A stretch of 64,000 nucleotides of DNA, from positions 274,758-338,757 of the forward strand of contig DAOTWD010000145.1 of the NCBI GenBank assembly GCA_034435975.1. The letters are read 5' to 3'. The notes beneath the pieces are model-generated. The model saw nothing but the letters and a program-made list of their open reading frames with translations. It was not told where the DNA came from and ran no database searches. Below, one piece after another: positions 8,995 through 18,343 of this stretch. Position numbers and translations under genes: made by a program. Position 1 is the first letter of the stretch; each line of letters begins with the position of its first letter. The DNA comes from CAKZQX01 sp034435975. Lineage in GTDB: Bacteria > Chloroflexota > Chloroflexia > Chloroflexales > Chloroflexaceae.

Positions 8995-10491
8995 TCATAA
9001 CGCAGCCATTGCGTGGTCATGGGCACCGGAAAGAGCAGTGCCAACCAGGACGATCATACCGGTACGGGGTGGCAGGCCAAAACTGCCATGTTCATGTCGA
9101 GCCACCGCGGTGCCCTCCCCATAGACTATCTGCAAATCTAATGCGGTGCCAGAAGCTGGTGCCACCGACCCGAGCGGCACCACAATACTACGGAACGACT
9201 GAGCACTGTTGACCAGAATGATCAGCACCTGCTCATCTTGCCGCCGGGCAAACACATACACACCATCAGTCGCATACAGCCGATGAAAGCTGCCGGTGCG
9301 CAGGGCCGGGTAGGTGTGCCGGAGCGCGATCAAGCGGGTATGATAGGCATGCGTCTCGTGATTCCAGGTATCGGGCCGATCCCAGGGAAAGGTACGACGG
9401 CAATCGGGATCCTGGGCACCGGGCAGACCGATTTCGTCGCCATAATAAATCGCGGGGGCACCCGGGAAGGCCAGCAACAACAATGTCGCCAGTTGTACAC
9501 TGGCCGCATCGCCGTTGGCAATACTGATCAGGCGGGCGGTATCGTGACTGTCGAGCAGATTGAACTGGGTCAACTGGATTTCCCACGGATAGAGCTGCAA
9601 CAGCCAGTCTATGGTATCAGCATATTCCTCGGCACTCAAGGCCGGTCGCGGCGCATAGCTGCGACCGGCGACCAGATCGGGCACGACTCGCTCGCCAGCG
9701 GTGAAGGCGATCGTCGCGGCGGCAAAGAGGTAGTTCATCACGCCATCAAACTGATCGCCCTGCAGCCAAGGACGCGCATCACCCCAGATCTCGCCGACGA
9801 TGTATGCCTCAGGATTGATGGACTTGACCCGCCAGCGAAACTCCTGCCAGAAACCTGGGCTCGTAATCTCAAAGGGAACATCAAGCCGCCAGCCATCAAT
9901 TCCTACGCGCAACCAGTGTTCGGCCACGCGCATCAGATATTCGCGCACCTGATGGTGGTCGGTGTTCAAGCAGGGGAGGGCCCGATTACCCGCCCAGGCG
10001 AGATAATGGGCCGGTTTGCTGCCATCATAGGGGCTTAACGGCCAACCCTCAATGATAAACCAGTCTAACCAGGGCGAATAGGGACCATTCTCAAGAATGT
10101 CGTTGAAATAAAAAAAACCACGACTGGTGTGGTTAAAAACCCCATCGAGAACGATCTTGATATTGCGGCGGTGAGCAGCATCAAGCAAGGCATACAGGGC
10201 GCGATTACCACCCAACAGCGGGTCAACTTGATAGTAGTCATGGGTGTGATAGCGATGATTCGCAGCGGATTGAAAGATCGGAGTAAAATAGATCGCGGTA
10301 ATACCCAGATGTTCCAGATAATCAAGACGCTCGATTACCCCGAAGAGATCACCACCCTTATAGCCCATGAGTGTGGGCGGCGTATCCCAGGGTTCCAAAT
10401 TGCCCGGCTTCTCAATTTGCGCGCTGCGCGCAAACCGATCTGGAAAAATCTGATAAAACACGGCGTGTTTTACCCATTCAGGTGTATGCAT
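8995..10491 (-). CDS. GH13 alpha-amylase family hydrolase
   Basis: A 498-residue glycoside hydrolase of family 13. The four conserved regions are visible: DGVFNHTS (I), GWRLDVPFEI with the nucleophile Asp (II), IVGEIW with the acid/base Glu (III), and NLLDSHDTAR with the third Asp (IV). The C-terminal beta-sandwich begins after the TFPWDRP segment. There is no signal peptide, so it acts in the cytoplasm, probably on maltodextrins or cyclomaltodextrins (neopullulanase/cyclomaltodextrinase-like, though the N-terminal dimerisation domain of that group is absent). The start is set at the ATG preceded by GAGGAATGATTGCT. A terminator separates it from pnp, so it has its own transcription unit. Confidence 0.93.
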   Translation of the reverse strand: MHTPEWVKHAVFYQIFPDRFARSAQIEKPGNLEPWDTPPTLMGYKGGDLFGVIERLDYLEHLGITAIYFTPIFQSAANHRYHTHDYYQVDPLLGGNRALYALLDAAHRRNIKIVLDGVFNHTSRGFFYFNDILENGPYSPWLDWFIIEGWPLSPYDGSKPAHYLAWAGNRALPCLNTDHHQVREYLMRVAEHWLRVGIDGWRLDVPFEITSPGFWQEFRWRVKSINPEAYIVGEIWGDARPWLQGDQFDGVMNYLFAAATIAFTAGERVVPDLVAGRSYAPRPALSAEEYADTIDWLLQLYPWEIQLTQFNLLDSHDTARLISIANGDAASVQLATLLLLAFPGAPAIYYGDEIGLPGAQDPDCRRTFPWDRPDTWNHETHAYHTRLIALRHTYPALRTGSFHRLYATDGVYVFARRQDEQVLIILVNSAQSFRSIVVPLGSVAPASGTALDLQIVYGEGTAVARHEHGSFGLPPRTGMIVLVGTALSGAHDHAMAAL

Positions 10492-10561
10492 AGCAATCAT
10501 TCCTCATTTCTCTGCATGCGCTCAATCATCGACACGAGCGGTGAGCAGAATGGAGCATACC

Positions 10562-10590
10562 AAAAAGGGGCACTGGTGGGTCAGTGCCCC
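10562..10590 (-). terminator. Rho-independent terminator downstream of pnp
   Basis: A perfect 9-bp GC-rich stem (10567-10575 with 10582-10590, loop of 6) followed on the minus strand by five T residues (10566-10562). It is placed between pnp and the amylase gene and should end the rpsO-pnp transcript. Confidence 0.85.
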
Positions 10591-10671
10591 CTGAACAACC
10601 CTCTGGTTTTTATGGATGCCAGCAATGATTTCCTGGTATGCTGGCCGGGAAGGGCACGACCAGGCACTTCG

Positions 10672-10756
10672 AGCCTACCCGAATAACTGAACCCGGATAC
10701 AATCATGGCTTCGCAAAGCCATAATACGATAAGCTGCCGGTTATTCGGATAGGCTC
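10672..10756. repeat. Nested inverted repeat directly after the pnp stop
   Basis: The outer arms GAGCCTA-y-CCGAATAAC and its reverse complement are almost perfect and surround an inner ATGGCTT/AAGCCAT hairpin. The right arm abuts the pnp stop codon. There is no T-tract, so it may be an RNA 3' stabiliser or a small repeat element rather than a terminator. The proper terminator lies about 80 bp further on. Confidence 0.7.
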
Positions 10757-13000
10757 TTAGTCTGAGCGGCGGCGTGGACGTGGACGATCCCGATCACTGC
10801 GCACATCGGGGCGATCCCCGCGCGTACCGCCGCGATCACCGCCCCCACTCCGGGGAGCCGCTCCGGCTGCTTTGCGCTCATCGGCCGTTTCACCAGTTAA
10901 GACGGCACGCCGACTCAGGCTAATCTTGTTGTTGACCGGATCAACATCAATGACCATCACATTGATTTCATCACCGATTTGCACCACCTCTTCCACCGTT
11001 GCCACCCGCTCGTCAGAGAGTTCGCTGACGTGAACCATGCCATCCTTGCCGGGCAAGATATTCACAAACGCACCATAGGGCATAATACGCACCACTTTGC
11101 CCAGAAACACATCACCCACTTTCGCCTCGCGTGTCAAGCCCTCGACCATCATAATTGCTTTCTGAGCTGCATTACTGTCAGCAGTGGCAATAAAGACGCG
11201 GCCATCGTCCTCGACATCAACGGTAGCCCCGGTTTGCTCAATAATGCCACGGATAGTCTTACCGCCTGGCCCGATCAACGCCCCGATCTTCTCAACCGGT
11301 ATTTGCAGCGTTACAATACGTGGAGCATAGGGCGACAGTTCTGGGCGCGGGGCACTGAGGACTGCGTTCATCTTGTCCAGAATAAACAGCCGGCCCTCAT
11401 AGGCCTGGGCAAACGCCTCGCGCATAATGTCGTAGGTAATACCCGTGGTTTTAATGTCCATCTGGAGCGCCGTGACGCCAGCACTGGTACCAGCGACTTT
11501 GAAGTCCATATCTCCCAGGGCATCCTCCAGCCCCTGAATATCGGTCAACACGCGCCACTCTCCATTCGGCCCTGTCACCAGGCCCATAGCGACCCCGGCC
11601 ACCGGGCGCTTGATCGGTACCCCGGCGTCCATCAGGCTTAAACTGCTCCCGCAGACGCTGGCCATAGAACTGCTGCCATTCGAACTAAGAACCTCACTCA
11701 CCAGTCGCATCGTATAGGGAAACTCGTTCTCTTCGGGCAGCACCGCATACAGTGCCCGTTCGGCCAACACACCATGCCCAATATCGCGGCGACGCGGCCC
11801 GGCGAGGCGCTTCACCTCACCGGTGCTAAATGGCGGAAAGTTATAATGATGAATATAGCGTTTGGTGGTTTCGACGCCCAGATCGTCCAGACGCTGTTCT
11901 TCACTCGGTGCCCCCAGCGTGGTAATCGTCAGCACCTGCGTCTGTCCTCGTGTAAACAGGCCCGTGCCATGAACACGAGGCAAAATACCTACCTGGACAT
12001 CAATGGGGCGTACATCTTTCAGCCCTCGTCCATCAACACGGATGCCCCGTTCGAGAATAGCCGAGCGCACGGCTTCTTTGAAGACCTGCTCAAAGGCCCG
12101 CTCCACATCGGAGCGACGTGCTGCAACCTCCTCCTCCGGTTCATCGGCGGTAAAGTGGGCCAGGACATCAGCCTTTAACGCCTGGGTTGCCTCCTCACGG
12201 GCCATTTTGTCCGGATGATTCATCGCCTCGGTTAAACGCGTGCCCATATACTCAGCAACGGCCTCTTCCAGCGAGGTATCCACCTCTGGTGGGACAAATT
12301 CTTGTTTCGGACGACCACACAACGCGACCAGTTGCTCTTGCAGGTCAACAATATCTTTACAGACGGTATGGCCCTGAATGATCGCCTCAAGCATCTCGGC
12401 CTCGCTCAATTCATAGGCACTGGCTTCGACCATGAGGACAGCATCGCGTGTGCCGGCCACCGCCAGATCCAGCCGGCTGTGTTCCATATCGGCCATCGCC
12501 GGATTGATCACCAATTCACCGTTGATCTGGCCGACCTGCACTGCCCCGACCGGGCCAGCGAAGGGCACGCCACTGATCGCCAGTGCCGCCGACGCACCGA
12601 TGGTTGCCAGTGGACTGGGATCATTGACCATATCAATCGCAAAGGTCGTGACGATCACTTGCACCTCGTGGCAAAACCCTTTGGGAAAGAGCGGACGGAG
12701 CGGGCGATCGGTCAGGCGTGAGATCAGCGTGGCTGTCGTTGTTGGTTTCCCCTCGCGCTTAAAGAAGTTCCCAGGAATTTTGCCAGCGGCATACATTTTT
12801 TCTTCATAGTCGACGGTCAACGGAAAAAAATCAATACTTTCCCGTGTTTCCCTGGCGATCACCACCGTCGCGAGCAGGACGGTATCGCCATAGCGCACCA
12901 GCACCGCCCCATCCGCTTGTTCGGCCAGACGACCGGTTTCGAGCGTCAGGGTACGACCGGCAATCTCAGCACTAACGGTATAGACTTTGCGTTCGGACAT
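10757..13000 (-). CDS. pnp: Polyribonucleotide nucleotidyltransferase (PNPase)
   Basis: A 747-residue exoribonuclease that degrades RNA 3' to 5' with phosphate. Domains in order: two RNase PH cores (about 1-210 and 310-540) separated by an all-helical linker, a KH domain (EKIGALIGPGGKTIRGI) and an S1 domain (GKVVRIMPYGAFVNILPG), then a Gly/Arg/Asp-rich tail of about 45 residues that is probably disordered and RNA-binding. The catalytic-core signatures FFKREGKPT and SNGSSSMASVCG are intact. Start chosen at the ATG five bases after GGAGG. The ATG four codons earlier is inside the ribosome site. It lies downstream of rpsO as in many bacteria. Confidence 0.98.
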   Translation of the reverse strand: MSERKVYTVSAEIAGRTLTLETGRLAEQADGAVLVRYGDTVLLATVVIARETRESIDFFPLTVDYEEKMYAAGKIPGNFFKREGKPTTTATLISRLTDRPLRPLFPKGFCHEVQVIVTTFAIDMVNDPSPLATIGASAALAISGVPFAGPVGAVQVGQINGELVINPAMADMEHSRLDLAVAGTRDAVLMVEASAYELSEAEMLEAIIQGHTVCKDIVDLQEQLVALCGRPKQEFVPPEVDTSLEEAVAEYMGTRLTEAMNHPDKMAREEATQALKADVLAHFTADEPEEEVAARRSDVERAFEQVFKEAVRSAILERGIRVDGRGLKDVRPIDVQVGILPRVHGTGLFTRGQTQVLTITTLGAPSEEQRLDDLGVETTKRYIHHYNFPPFSTGEVKRLAGPRRRDIGHGVLAERALYAVLPEENEFPYTMRLVSEVLSSNGSSSMASVCGSSLSLMDAGVPIKRPVAGVAMGLVTGPNGEWRVLTDIQGLEDALGDMDFKVAGTSAGVTALQMDIKTTGITYDIMREAFAQAYEGRLFILDKMNAVLSAPRPELSPYAPRIVTLQIPVEKIGALIGPGGKTIRGIIEQTGATVDVEDDGRVFIATADSNAAQKAIMMVEGLTREAKVGDVFLGKVVRIMPYGAFVNILPGKDGMVHVSELSDERVATVEEVVQIGDEINVMVIDVDPVNNKISLSRRAVLTGETADERKAAGAAPRSGGGDRGGTRGDRPDVRSDRDRPRPRRRSD

Positions 13001-13159
13001 GCAAACCTCCACGTATTTTGTTAGATCCTGCTCTGGTCAGGGAGATGTTCGGCACTGGAGGCTAGCAACGACAGCAGGGTGTGATCAGCGCCCACACGGA
13101 TCATTGCCACCCGCCAATCCCGAATCATCGTTGCCTGACATATCATACAAACGAAACAG

Positions 13160-13202
13160 CAACAAAGCACCAGGGAGAACCGGCTCCGCTGGTGCCTTGT
13201 TG
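13160..13202 (-). terminator. Long stem-loop between rpsO and pnp
   Basis: Arms 13160-13173 and 13189-13202 pair over 14 positions with one G-T mismatch, enclosing a 15-base loop that itself can form a GGAGCC/GGTTCTCC pairing. The downstream strand is only moderately T-rich. Such stem-loops in rpsO-pnp operons serve as partial terminators and RNase III/PNPase control sites in other bacteria. That role is inferred here. Confidence 0.6.
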
Positions 13203-13230
13203 CATACCATACCCAAGCATCACACGACAC

Positions 13231-13500
13231 TTAACGACGTAGGCCAAGACGCTCAATTAACGTACGATAGCGCTCTTTATCCTTCTGGCTGAGATACGCC
13301 AGCAGCCGCCGCCGACGGCCAACCAGTTTTAACAAACCGCGGCGCGAATGATGATCGTGAATATGGGTCTTGAGATGTTCGATCAGCTGTTGAATACGTT
13401 CCGTCAACAAAGCCACCTGAACTTCAGGCGAGCCAGTATCCATCTCGTGAACCTTATAATCAGAGATGATGGTTGTCTTTTCTTCGTTATTTAACGCCAC
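13231..13500 (-). CDS. rpsO: 30S ribosomal protein S15
   Basis: An 89-residue protein of normal length for S15, which binds the 16S rRNA central domain early in small-subunit assembly. The conserved LTERIQQL, HIHDHHSRRGLLKLVGRRRRLLAYL and the final YRTLIERLGLRR are all present. The start is a GTG, preceded by GAGGAG with a 7-base spacer. First gene of the rpsO-pnp unit, with a candidate promoter about 220 bp upstream, so the leader is long enough to hold S15 autoregulation (inference). Confidence 0.98.
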   Translation of the reverse strand: MALNNEEKTTIISDYKVHEMDTGSPEVQVALLTERIQQLIEHLKTHIHDHHSRRGLLKLVGRRRRLLAYLSQKDKERYRTLIERLGLRR

Positions 13501-13560
13501 AGAGAAACTCCTCGATAATCGCGCTCAGGCTGGCGATGCCCGGCGTTCTGTTAGGAACAT

Positions 13561-13650
13561 ACGTTACGCGGTGGTATAGTCAGTTCGTCTTTACGCCAGC
13601 AACAGAGCGGTTCTTCTGGTTCAGTTCACCCCAAATTTTGCCAGGGGCGA
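13561..13650. repeat. Repeat family D, copy 1 (GTTACGCGGTG type)
   Basis: It begins with GTTACGCGGTGgTATAGTCAG and ends with CTTCTGGTTC...CCCCAAATTTTGCCAG. The copy at 21903-22020 has the same start and end motifs, and a weaker copy lies at 38873-38931. It sits within the presumed leader of rpsO. Confidence 0.65.
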
Positions 13651-13716
13651 ATCTGGCGAGAACTACAGCGTTTCTTCTACCCCATTGCGTAAGTGTTGTT
13701 ATTGAATATAACGGCT

Positions 13717-13746
13717 ATTATAGCACATCTGCACAGCGTATGTGAA
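13717..13746 (-). promoter_or_regulatory. Candidate rpsO-pnp promoter
   Basis: Minus strand TTCACA (13746-13741), 18-bp spacer, TATAAT (13722-13717). The match is good, but the leader to rpsO would be about 210 bases and contains repeat copy D1, so promoter activity is inferred only from sequence. Confidence 0.5.
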
Positions 13747-14043
13747 ACGCGGTACCCCAAACTATTCTGATCGATGAGGATGACATTGCGCTCATTCCGA
13801 TGTGTGGGCCAACCTGGACGCACATCGGCTGTGATACCGATGCGTAGAGGGTATCAACACTCTCCCTACTGCGGTTTTTTGCCATCCAGTAGCAATGGCG
13901 GCCCTACGGCCAGGGGCCGCCCGTATCATCCCTCGCCCTGCCACGGTTTTGTATTCATGCAGTAGTGGGGCAGTGATAGACAGCACACAGTTCCTGGCCA
14001 GGGAGTGAACCGGTACAGGGACAACAGGTTGCAGGCAGCACCA

Positions 14044-14123
14044 TTATCCACACGTTATCCACAAAATCTCTTACAGATTGCACCATTTCTACAGACCTTA
14101 TCCACGAATACCTGTGCTATAAT
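14044..14123 (+). promoter_or_regulatory. Three DnaA boxes and extended -10 promoter upstream of dnaE
   Basis: TTATCCACA occurs at 14044-14052 and 14055-14063 (start-to-start 11 bp), and TTATCCACG at 14098-14106 (43 bp, about four helical turns further), all in the same orientation. The third box overlaps the -35 region of an extended -10 promoter, TGCTATAAT at 14115-14123. The remainder of 13747-14413 has no supported gene. DnaA control of dnaE is inference. Confidence 0.7.
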
Positions 14124-14413
14124 TGAGGCAATCGGCGCGAAGCACGTTCTCCTATCGCATAGGCGGATTAAAATAAGGCTTTCTCATGCGGTTTTCAACA
14201 CACTGGTTTGTACAATGGTATCGCATACATGCTGCAAATGTTCACCCAATGGTGCTCATCGCGAGCAATGTGTAAAGCGTTTTTCTGGTCAATACCCCTC
14301 TGATAGTCGCTATTCCCCACGGATCGCGCACGGATCGATCGCAAAATGGCAGACGATAGGGGCAACGATGTGCGGTGGTCTGGGGATGTAAATATGAAAA
14401 TAGACGATTGCGC

Positions 14414-17400
14414 ATGAAAGATTTTATTCACCTCCATGTTCATTCTGAGTACAGTCTGCTCGATGGCTATGCCTCGACAAAAGCGATCGCCGAACGTGCG
14501 GTGGAGCTGGGTATGGATAGCATCGCGCTCACCGATCACGGCGTGATGTATGGGGCGATGGAGTTTTATACTGCCGCCAGAAAGGCCGGCATCAAGCCGA
14601 TCATTGGCGTTGAAGCCTATATGGCTCCGGGTGCCCACTACGAACGCTCGGCACATAATGGCAAAAGCTACTACCATGCGCTGCTACTGGCCAGGAATGC
14701 CACTGGCTATCGCAACCTGGTCAAGCTGACCACCCGTGCGCACCTGGATGGCTTCTACTACAAACCGCGCATCGACCACGACCTGCTGGCCCAATACAAA
14801 GAAGGGCTGATTGCAACCTCGACTTGCCTGGCTGGAGAGGTGCCCCAGGCATTGCTTCAGGGGCAGAAGGATCGGGCGCGTGAAATTGCAGCCTGGCACC
14901 GTGACCTGTTCGGCCCCGATCACTATTATCTCGAACTCCAATTGCACGAGGATGTGCCCCAACTGGAAGGGATTAACGACGAACTGGTGCGGATGGGGCA
15001 GGAACTGGGCATCCCACTGGTTGCGACCAACGACACGCATTTTGTGCGCCGTGAGGATATCGAAACCCATCGGCTTATTCTGGCGATGGGCTACAATATG
15101 ACGCTGAACGAACTCTGCTCCAACAAGCGCAATATGATGGATGAGAGCTACCACATTATGAGTGGCGAGGAGATGTGGCAACGCTTCAAGCGTTATGGCA
15201 CCGCTCCCCTGGAAAACTCACGCCGCATTGCAGATATGTGCAATCTGGAACTCGATTTTGGCCGGGTTGAACTCCCCGCTTTTGATATTCCTGCTGGGCA
15301 CGATGCCGCATCATATCTGCGTCTGGTGTGCGAAGAAGGGTTGATGCGCCGCACACACGGTGCGCCATCCGATGAATATCGCCAGCGCCTGGACTATGAA
15401 CTGGACGTGATTAACCAGACCGGCTTCCCCGATTACATGCTGATTGTATGGGATTATGTCAAGTTTGCCCGATCACGGGGCATTCCATGTCTGCCACGCG
15501 GTTCGGCAGGTGCGTCGCTAGTGCTGTATTGTCTGGGCATTACCGATGTTGATCCCCTCGAGAACAAACTGCTGTTTGAACGCTTTCTTAGCCCTGAACG
15601 GCTGGAAATGCCCGATATCGATGTAGACTTTGCCGACAGTCGGCGGCATGAGGTGCTGGAATATATTACCAACAAATATGGGCGCGAGAACACAGCGCAG
15701 ATTATCACCTATGGCACGTTGGGGGCAAAGGCCGCGTTGCGTGATGTCGGGCGCGTGCTGGATGTGCCACTAACGGAGGTTGATCGGGTGGCGAAGCTGA
15801 TCCCGCCCTTGCCGGTTGGCATTACGATCAAGCAAGCCCTGGAGCGTGTCCCGGAACTGCGTCAGATCTACGACAGCGATGCCCGCCTGCGCAAAGTCAT
15901 TGAGCGGGCACAGCATATCGAAGGCCGGATTCGGAACGTTGGCACGCATGCCTGTGGGCTGGTGATCAGTCGCTCGCCCCTTGAGAACGTGGTGCCTCTG
16001 CAACGTACCACGAAAGATGAGAACGCGGTGATGGCGGCCTATGAAGGCGCAACCCTGGCCAATATTGGTCTGCTCAAGATGGACATTCTGGGGTTGACCA
16101 ACCTCTCCATTGTTGCCAATGCACTGGACTATATCGCGCAGACAACAGGGAAGCGCATTGAGTTGTCTGATATTCCGCTGGATGATGCGGCAACCTTTGC
16201 CAGTTTGAGTCGCGGCGAGACCACCAATGTGTTCCAGTTTGAGTCGGCGGGTATGACCCGCTATATGAAGGAACTCAAGCCGACACGGGTGCAGGATCTG
16301 TATGCCATGGTCGCCCTGTACCGTCCTGGCCCGCTGGAGCAAATTCCGGTTTATATTCACAACAAGAATAATCCACACGATATTACCTACCTGCACCCGA
16401 TTCTCAAGCCCATCCTGGAAGACACTTATGGCGTGATCGTCTATCAGGAACAGATTATGCAGTTGCTGCAAGCCATTGCTGGCTATACCCTCGGTCAAGC
16501 CTATATTGTACTCAAGGCGATTGGGAAAAAGAAGCGTGATCTGATGGCGCAGGAGGAGCCGCGCTTTAAGGAAGGCTGCCGCAAGAATGGCCTGACCCAG
16601 GAGCAAGCTGACCGGTTGTGGGATCTGATCCAGCCTTTCGCTGGATATTCCTTTAATCGTCCGCACTCCACCTTGTATGGGCTGTTGAGCTACCAGACGG
16701 CCTATCTCAAGGTCAACTATCCAACTGAGTATATGGCGGCGGTATTGTCGGCTGCGGCAGGCACAACCGAAGACGTTGCCAAGGGGGTCGCCGAGACGCT
16801 ACGCCTGGGCGTGGCCGTGCTACCGGCAAATGTGAACCGGAGTCACCTCGGCTTTACCATTGAGGAATTGCCAGCAGCTACCAGGCAGGGCAACATTATC
16901 CATCAGCGCGGTATTCGCTTCGGCCTGTCAGCCATCAAAAATGTTGGCGTCGGCCCGGTGAGCGAGATTATCAAGGCCCGTGAGGCAGATGGCCCTTTCC
17001 ACAGCCTGGAAGACTTTTGCGCCCGTGTTGACCGGCACGCGCTCAACAAGCGCGTGGTGGAAAGTCTGATCAAATCAGGCGCGATGGACGACCTGCCCGG
17101 CACCCGGCGCCAGAAACTGGCAATCCTGGATCAGGCGCTGGCAGCAGGAATCGATGTCCAGAAGGCGCACGAGGCCGGGCAGGTCAGCATGTTTGCGATG
17201 CTCGGCGGAGATACAACCGTGGCCAGTACGTCTGTCAGTGCCATTCCTATGCCGACCATCACCGAATCTGCCGCGGACAAGAAAGAAGAACTGTCCTGGG
17301 AGAAGGAGCTACTCGGTATGTATATTTCCGAGCATCCGGTTGTTCAGGCCTTGCGCGGTTTAAACCGGGGCGATACGCTGAGTCTCAACGCGATTACCGA

Positions 17401-18295
17401 GGAGCATGTCGGGCACACGTATACGTTTATTGGGATGCTGACCGGAGTGCGGCGCATTGCGACGAAGAAGGGCGATGCAATGCTGGTGGCCGAACTGGAA
17501 GATCTGGAGCGCAAGATCGAAATCGTGGTCTTTCCGCGCACGCTGGAGCAATATGGTGATCTGCTGCAGGAGGAGGCCGTGCTGCAAGTCACAGCGAAGG
17601 TTGATAACCGCCGTGATACGTTGCAACTGGTGGTGGAGCGTTGTGCGCCAATCGATACACGAACAACATTGGCAGCAGATGAGCAGGACGACGTGCAACC
17701 TGCACCCGGCACTGGTTCTAGCGCGGCTACGACCAGAGAAGCCCCCATACCACCAGCGCGAGTACGACGTAAAGGGCCGCACTATGCCGAGGATTCACCG
17801 TCGGCACCCCACCAGAAGCATATCAATGGAAAAGAGCAATCGCCGGCTGGTGTGCCTGACCGGCAATCTGCAATAGCCAGCCCATCAGGGGAACCGCCTG
17901 CCCCGCCAGAGCCTGTCGTTGCCCCACCACCCACGCCTGCGACTGATGCAATCCCTGTTGTCAAGGCGCGTACGCGGGTGAACCTGGACAACGGCGGTGC
18001 TGGTAAAAAAGACGATAGACTGGGAGGCAACGGGGATCATGCCCCCCCCCAACCGCCAGTACGCTCCCTCCATCTGCACCTGCCACGCAGCGAGGATTTT
18101 GATGCCGATGTACAACTGATGCAAGACACGGATAGCCTGTTGCGTACCAGCCAGGGCCACGATGAAGTACTCCTTCATGTGCCGAATAGTGTTGGGACAG
18201 TGGTCTTACGTCCACGCTATCGAGTGCAACTCTCAACCGTCTTGATTGCTCAACTCCGGGAAATTCTTGGTGAGCAGCGGGTTGAGGTGGTGTAA
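14414..18295 (+). CDS. dnaE: DNA polymerase III alpha subunit
   Basis: A 1293-residue replicative polymerase of the DnaE type. The PHP domain starts at once (HLHVHSEYSLLDG, LTDHGVMYG), with its metal-binding histidines intact. The palm has the catalytic acidic motif PDIDVDFADSRR near residue 400. Thumb, fingers and helix-hairpin-helix follow, with the beta-clamp/OB region (YTFIGMLTGVRR) near 1010. Unusual: after the OB fold there is a linker of about 130 residues rich in Pro, Ala and Asp (roughly 1095-1225), then a conserved-looking C-terminal domain ending LREILGEQRVEVV. The start is chosen where the PHP motif begins. There is no strong ribosome site. An ATG 13 codons earlier is possible only as an alternative start. 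Confidence 0.97.
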   Translation: MKDFIHLHVHSEYSLLDGYASTKAIAERAVELGMDSIALTDHGVMYGAMEFYTAARKAGIKPIIGVEAYMAPGAHYERSAHNGKSYYHALLLARNATGYRNLVKLTTRAHLDGFYYKPRIDHDLLAQYKEGLIATSTCLAGEVPQALLQGQKDRAREIAAWHRDLFGPDHYYLELQLHEDVPQLEGINDELVRMGQELGIPLVATNDTHFVRREDIETHRLILAMGYNMTLNELCSNKRNMMDESYHIMSGEEMWQRFKRYGTAPLENSRRIADMCNLELDFGRVELPAFDIPAGHDAASYLRLVCEEGLMRRTHGAPSDEYRQRLDYELDVINQTGFPDYMLIVWDYVKFARSRGIPCLPRGSAGASLVLYCLGITDVDPLENKLLFERFLSPERLEMPDIDVDFADSRRHEVLEYITNKYGRENTAQIITYGTLGAKAALRDVGRVLDVPLTEVDRVAKLIPPLPVGITIKQALERVPELRQIYDSDARLRKVIERAQHIEGRIRNVGTHACGLVISRSPLENVVPLQRTTKDENAVMAAYEGATLANIGLLKMDILGLTNLSIVANALDYIAQTTGKRIELSDIPLDDAATFASLSRGETTNVFQFESAGMTRYMKELKPTRVQDLYAMVALYRPGPLEQIPVYIHNKNNPHDITYLHPILKPILEDTYGVIVYQEQIMQLLQAIAGYTLGQAYIVLKAIGKKKRDLMAQEEPRFKEGCRKNGLTQEQADRLWDLIQPFAGYSFNRPHSTLYGLLSYQTAYLKVNYPTEYMAAVLSAAAGTTEDVAKGVAETLRLGVAVLPANVNRSHLGFTIEELPAATRQGNIIHQRGIRFGLSAIKNVGVGPVSEIIKAREADGPFHSLEDFCARVDRHALNKRVVESLIKSGAMDDLPGTRRQKLAILDQALAAGIDVQKAHEAGQVSMFAMLGGDTTVASTSVSAIPMPTITESAADKKEELSWEKELLGMYISEHPVVQALRGLNRGDTLSLNAITEEHVGHTYTFIGMLTGVRRIATKKGDAMLVAELEDLERKIEIVVFPRTLEQYGDLLQEEAVLQVTAKVDNRRDTLQLVVERCAPIDTRTTLAADEQDDVQPAPGTGSSAATTREAPIPPARVRRKGPHYAEDSPSAPHQKHINGKEQSPAGVPDRQSAIASPSGEPPAPPEPVVAPPPTPATDAIPVVKARTRVNLDNGGAGKKDDRLGGNGDHAPPQPPVRSLHLHLPRSEDFDADVQLMQDTDSLLRTSQGHDEVLLHVPNSVGTVVLRPRYRVQLSTVLIAQLREILGEQRVEVV

Positions 18296-18343
18296 AGCAG
18301 CCCGTTCAGGTGTTCAAGTGCTCTAACTGCCTGGATGGGCAAC

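Noticed and set aside
9238..10038. Plus-strand frame of 266 codons
   Set aside because: Antisense to the amylase gene with all four GH13 regions. No ribosome site or motif.
14044..14123. Firm call of the replication origin
   Set aside because: Three boxes alone do not make an origin. dnaA and dnaN are not here and no AT-rich unwinding element is obvious.
15770..16666. Minus-strand frame of 298 codons
   Set aside because: Antisense shadow of dnaE, no recognisable domain.
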